A stretch of DNA of 64,000 bases, from positions 62,001 through 126,000 of the forward strand of contig DATKPY010000002.1 of assembly GCA_035523875.1 (NCBI GenBank). Reading direction: 5' to 3'. The DNA comes from JASHUC01 sp035523875. GTDB lineage: Bacteria > Pseudomonadota > Gammaproteobacteria > Steroidobacterales > Steroidobacteraceae. Made by a program: the position numbers and the translations under genes. Positions 62,741-64,000 of this stretch are shown one piece after another. The notes under the pieces were generated by a model. The model was given only the letters and a program-made list of their open reading frames with translations, did no database searches and was not told the origin of the DNA. Position 1 is the first letter of the stretch, and each line of letters begins with the position of its first letter.

Positions 62741-64000
62741 GTGGGAAACGATACCAAACGGCTGCTCGTCGTCGCGCTCAATTTCGCACCGGAGCAGACG
62801 GGAATAGGAAAATACGTCGGCGACATGACGGAATGGTTGACGTCGCACGGCATCTCGGTTCGTGTGGTGACCGCTCCTCCCTATTACCCCTATTGGTCCG
62901 TGAAGCCCGGCTACTCCGGTGCCCGCTATCGCAGGGAGAATGTCGCAGGCGCTCACGTCTATCGGTGTCCGATCTGGGTGCCGCGCTGTCCGTGCGGGCT
63001 CACACGGATCCTGCATCTGCTCTCCTTCGCCCTTTCCAGCCTCCCGGTGGTTCTCTGGCAGGCACTGGTCTGGCGGCCGCACCTGATCTTCGTCGTCGAG
63101 CCGCCACTCGGCGCGGCTCCGACGGTCCGTCTGGCCGCGGCTCTCTGCGGCGCGCGCTCGTGGTTGCATGTCCAGGATTTCGAGATCGACGCGGCATTCG
63201 ATCTCGGCTTGCTGCGCGCGCCACGCCTGGGACGCGCGATCCTGGCGATCGAGCGCTGGCTGATGCGCGGTTTCGATCAGGTGTCGACCATCTCGGAATC
63301 GATGCGCTCGAAGCTCCGCGCCAAGGGGGTCCGGGAGGACCGCATCGTATCGTTCCCGAACTGGGTGGATACCGGCAGCATCCGGCCAATCGAGGCGCCG
63401 ATTGCGCTGCGGGCTGAGCTTGGAATCGATCCGGGTACCCATGTGGTTCTCTATGCGGGGAACATGGGCGAGAAGCAGGGACTCGAGATCATCCTCGATG
63501 TGGCCCGCTTGTTCCGCGAGGACCCCAATGTCCTTTTCCTGCTCTGCGGAGACGGAGCCGCGCGCTCGCGGATAGCCCGCGCCGCAGCGGTCTTGGCGAA
63601 CGTGCGGCTGATTCCACTGCAGCCACTATCCAGGCTGAATGAGCTCCTGAATCTCGCTGACGTTCACCTGCTGCCGCAGCGCAAGGCCGCCGAGGATCTC
63701 GTCTTGCCGTCGAAGCTCACTGCGATCATGGCGAGCGGCCACCCGGTCGTCGCCACGGCGCGCCGCGAATCGGACGTTGCACGCTGCGCTGCAATTGGCG
63801 GCATCGTGGTGAGCCCCGGTGATGTCCGCGCCATCGCGAGTGCCGTGAGACGGCTGTTGGCAGACGACGACTTGCGCCTTCAGCTCGGTGCAACGGGCCG
63901 TGCCTACGCGCTCCAGAACTGGGAGCGCGAGAAAGTGCTGCGGCAGGTGTTCGCCCGCCTTCCGACGCTCGCAGCTACGGCCGCTCGCGACGACGATGAT
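62741..64000 (+). CDS. WcaI-like glycosyltransferase, 3'-truncated by window edge
   Basis: At least 420 aa, open to the last base. The fold starts LLVVALNFAPEQTGIGKYVG, followed by TAPPYYPYWSVKPGYSG and VYRCPIWVPRCPCGLTRILH, as in colanic-acid WcaI. The donor domain has VLYAGNMGEKQGLEIILDVA, FLLCGDGAARSRIA and LPSKLTAIMASGHPVVATAR. GTG 62741 is fixed by a strong GGAGGAG. It transfers a sugar, probably fucose or a related deoxy sugar, onto the lipid carrier; the exact donor is inferred from gmd in the locus. Confidence 0.9.
   Translation, partial: MGNDTKRLLVVALNFAPEQTGIGKYVGDMTEWLTSHGISVRVVTAPPYYPYWSVKPGYSGARYRRENVAGAHVYRCPIWVPRCPCGLTRILHLLSFALSSLPVVLWQALVWRPHLIFVVEPPLGAAPTVRLAAALCGARSWLHVQDFEIDAAFDLGLLRAPRLGRAILAIERWLMRGFDQVSTISESMRSKLRAKGVREDRIVSFPNWVDTGSIRPIEAPIALRAELGIDPGTHVVLYAGNMGEKQGLEIILDVARLFREDPNVLFLLCGDGAARSRIARAAAVLANVRLIPLQPLSRLNELLNLADVHLLPQRKAAEDLVLPSKLTAIMASGHPVVATARRESDVARCAAIGGIVVSPGDVRAIASAVRRLLADDDLRLQLGATGRAYALQNWEREKVLRQVFARLPTLAATAARDDDD

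Noticed and set aside
1..64000. tRNA, rRNA, CRISPR array, insertion sequence or prophage
   Set aside because: I looked for T-loop-like sequences, spaced repeats, transposase motifs and inverted-repeat ends, and saw none that hold up.

Overview
The window is GC-rich, densely packed DNA with heavy Shine-Dalgarno use and many ATGA, GTGA and TGATG overlaps. The gene set (opgGH periplasmic glucan synthesis, TonB-dependent receptor, exosortase H, Lhr helicase, acyl desaturase with a coiled-coil tail, Wzx/Wzy-type polysaccharide locus) indicates a Gram-negative proteobacterium. A soil or aquatic gammaproteobacterium of the Steroidobacter/Nevskia type is most likely, but this is inferred from family resemblance alone. 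I see no tRNA, rRNA, CRISPR array, insertion sequence or prophage.

Region 1 (1-7311) is a co-directional catabolic block: a partial amidohydrolase-2 decarboxylase-type enzyme, folD, a GMC oxidoreductase, a metallo-beta-lactamase-fold hydrolase, two short-chain dehydrogenases and a cytochrome P450. Its substrate is unknown. Region 2 (7382-14165) is mixed housekeeping and stress genes: an exported NAD(P)-binding protein, a TerB-like/HIRAN protein with a C-terminal membrane anchor, peptide deformylase, a YebC/YeeN regulator, a fatty-acid desaturase, a glutathione transferase, an EthD-like protein and a YVTN beta-propeller.

Region 3 (14243-20201) holds two envelope systems. One is an exosortase-H pair divergent from a subtilisin-like protease that ends in a variant sorting tail. 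The other is a tightly overlapped operon of a CcoP-like diheme cytochrome c, a PpiC-like protein and a HupE/UreJ-type membrane protein. Region 4 (20341-29100) carries an Lhr-type helicase, opgG-opgH and a small exported protein with a structured leader.

Region 5 (29180-39447) fits trans-4-hydroxyproline use. It has an APC permease, a TonB-dependent receptor, a five-gene translationally overlapped operon (epimerase, DadA-like oxidase, 2Fe-2S subunit, FAD/BFD subunit, DapA-family deaminase), a divergent PAS-AraC regulator and a formamidase-family gene. Two small unknown genes follow.

Region 6 (40244-64000, running off the end) is an exopolysaccharide/O-antigen-like locus: gmd, a PpiC isomerase, Wzz, a separate BY-kinase, glycosyltransferases, a Wzy-like polymerase, acyltransferases, a Wzx-like flippase, methyltransferases, a secreted beta-propeller protein and a Tat-exported SGNH esterase. 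A decayed 3' fragment of a second SGNH gene lies on the far side of an fkbM-type methyltransferase, which is evidence of local rearrangement. The last gene, a WcaI-like glycosyltransferase, is open at the window edge.
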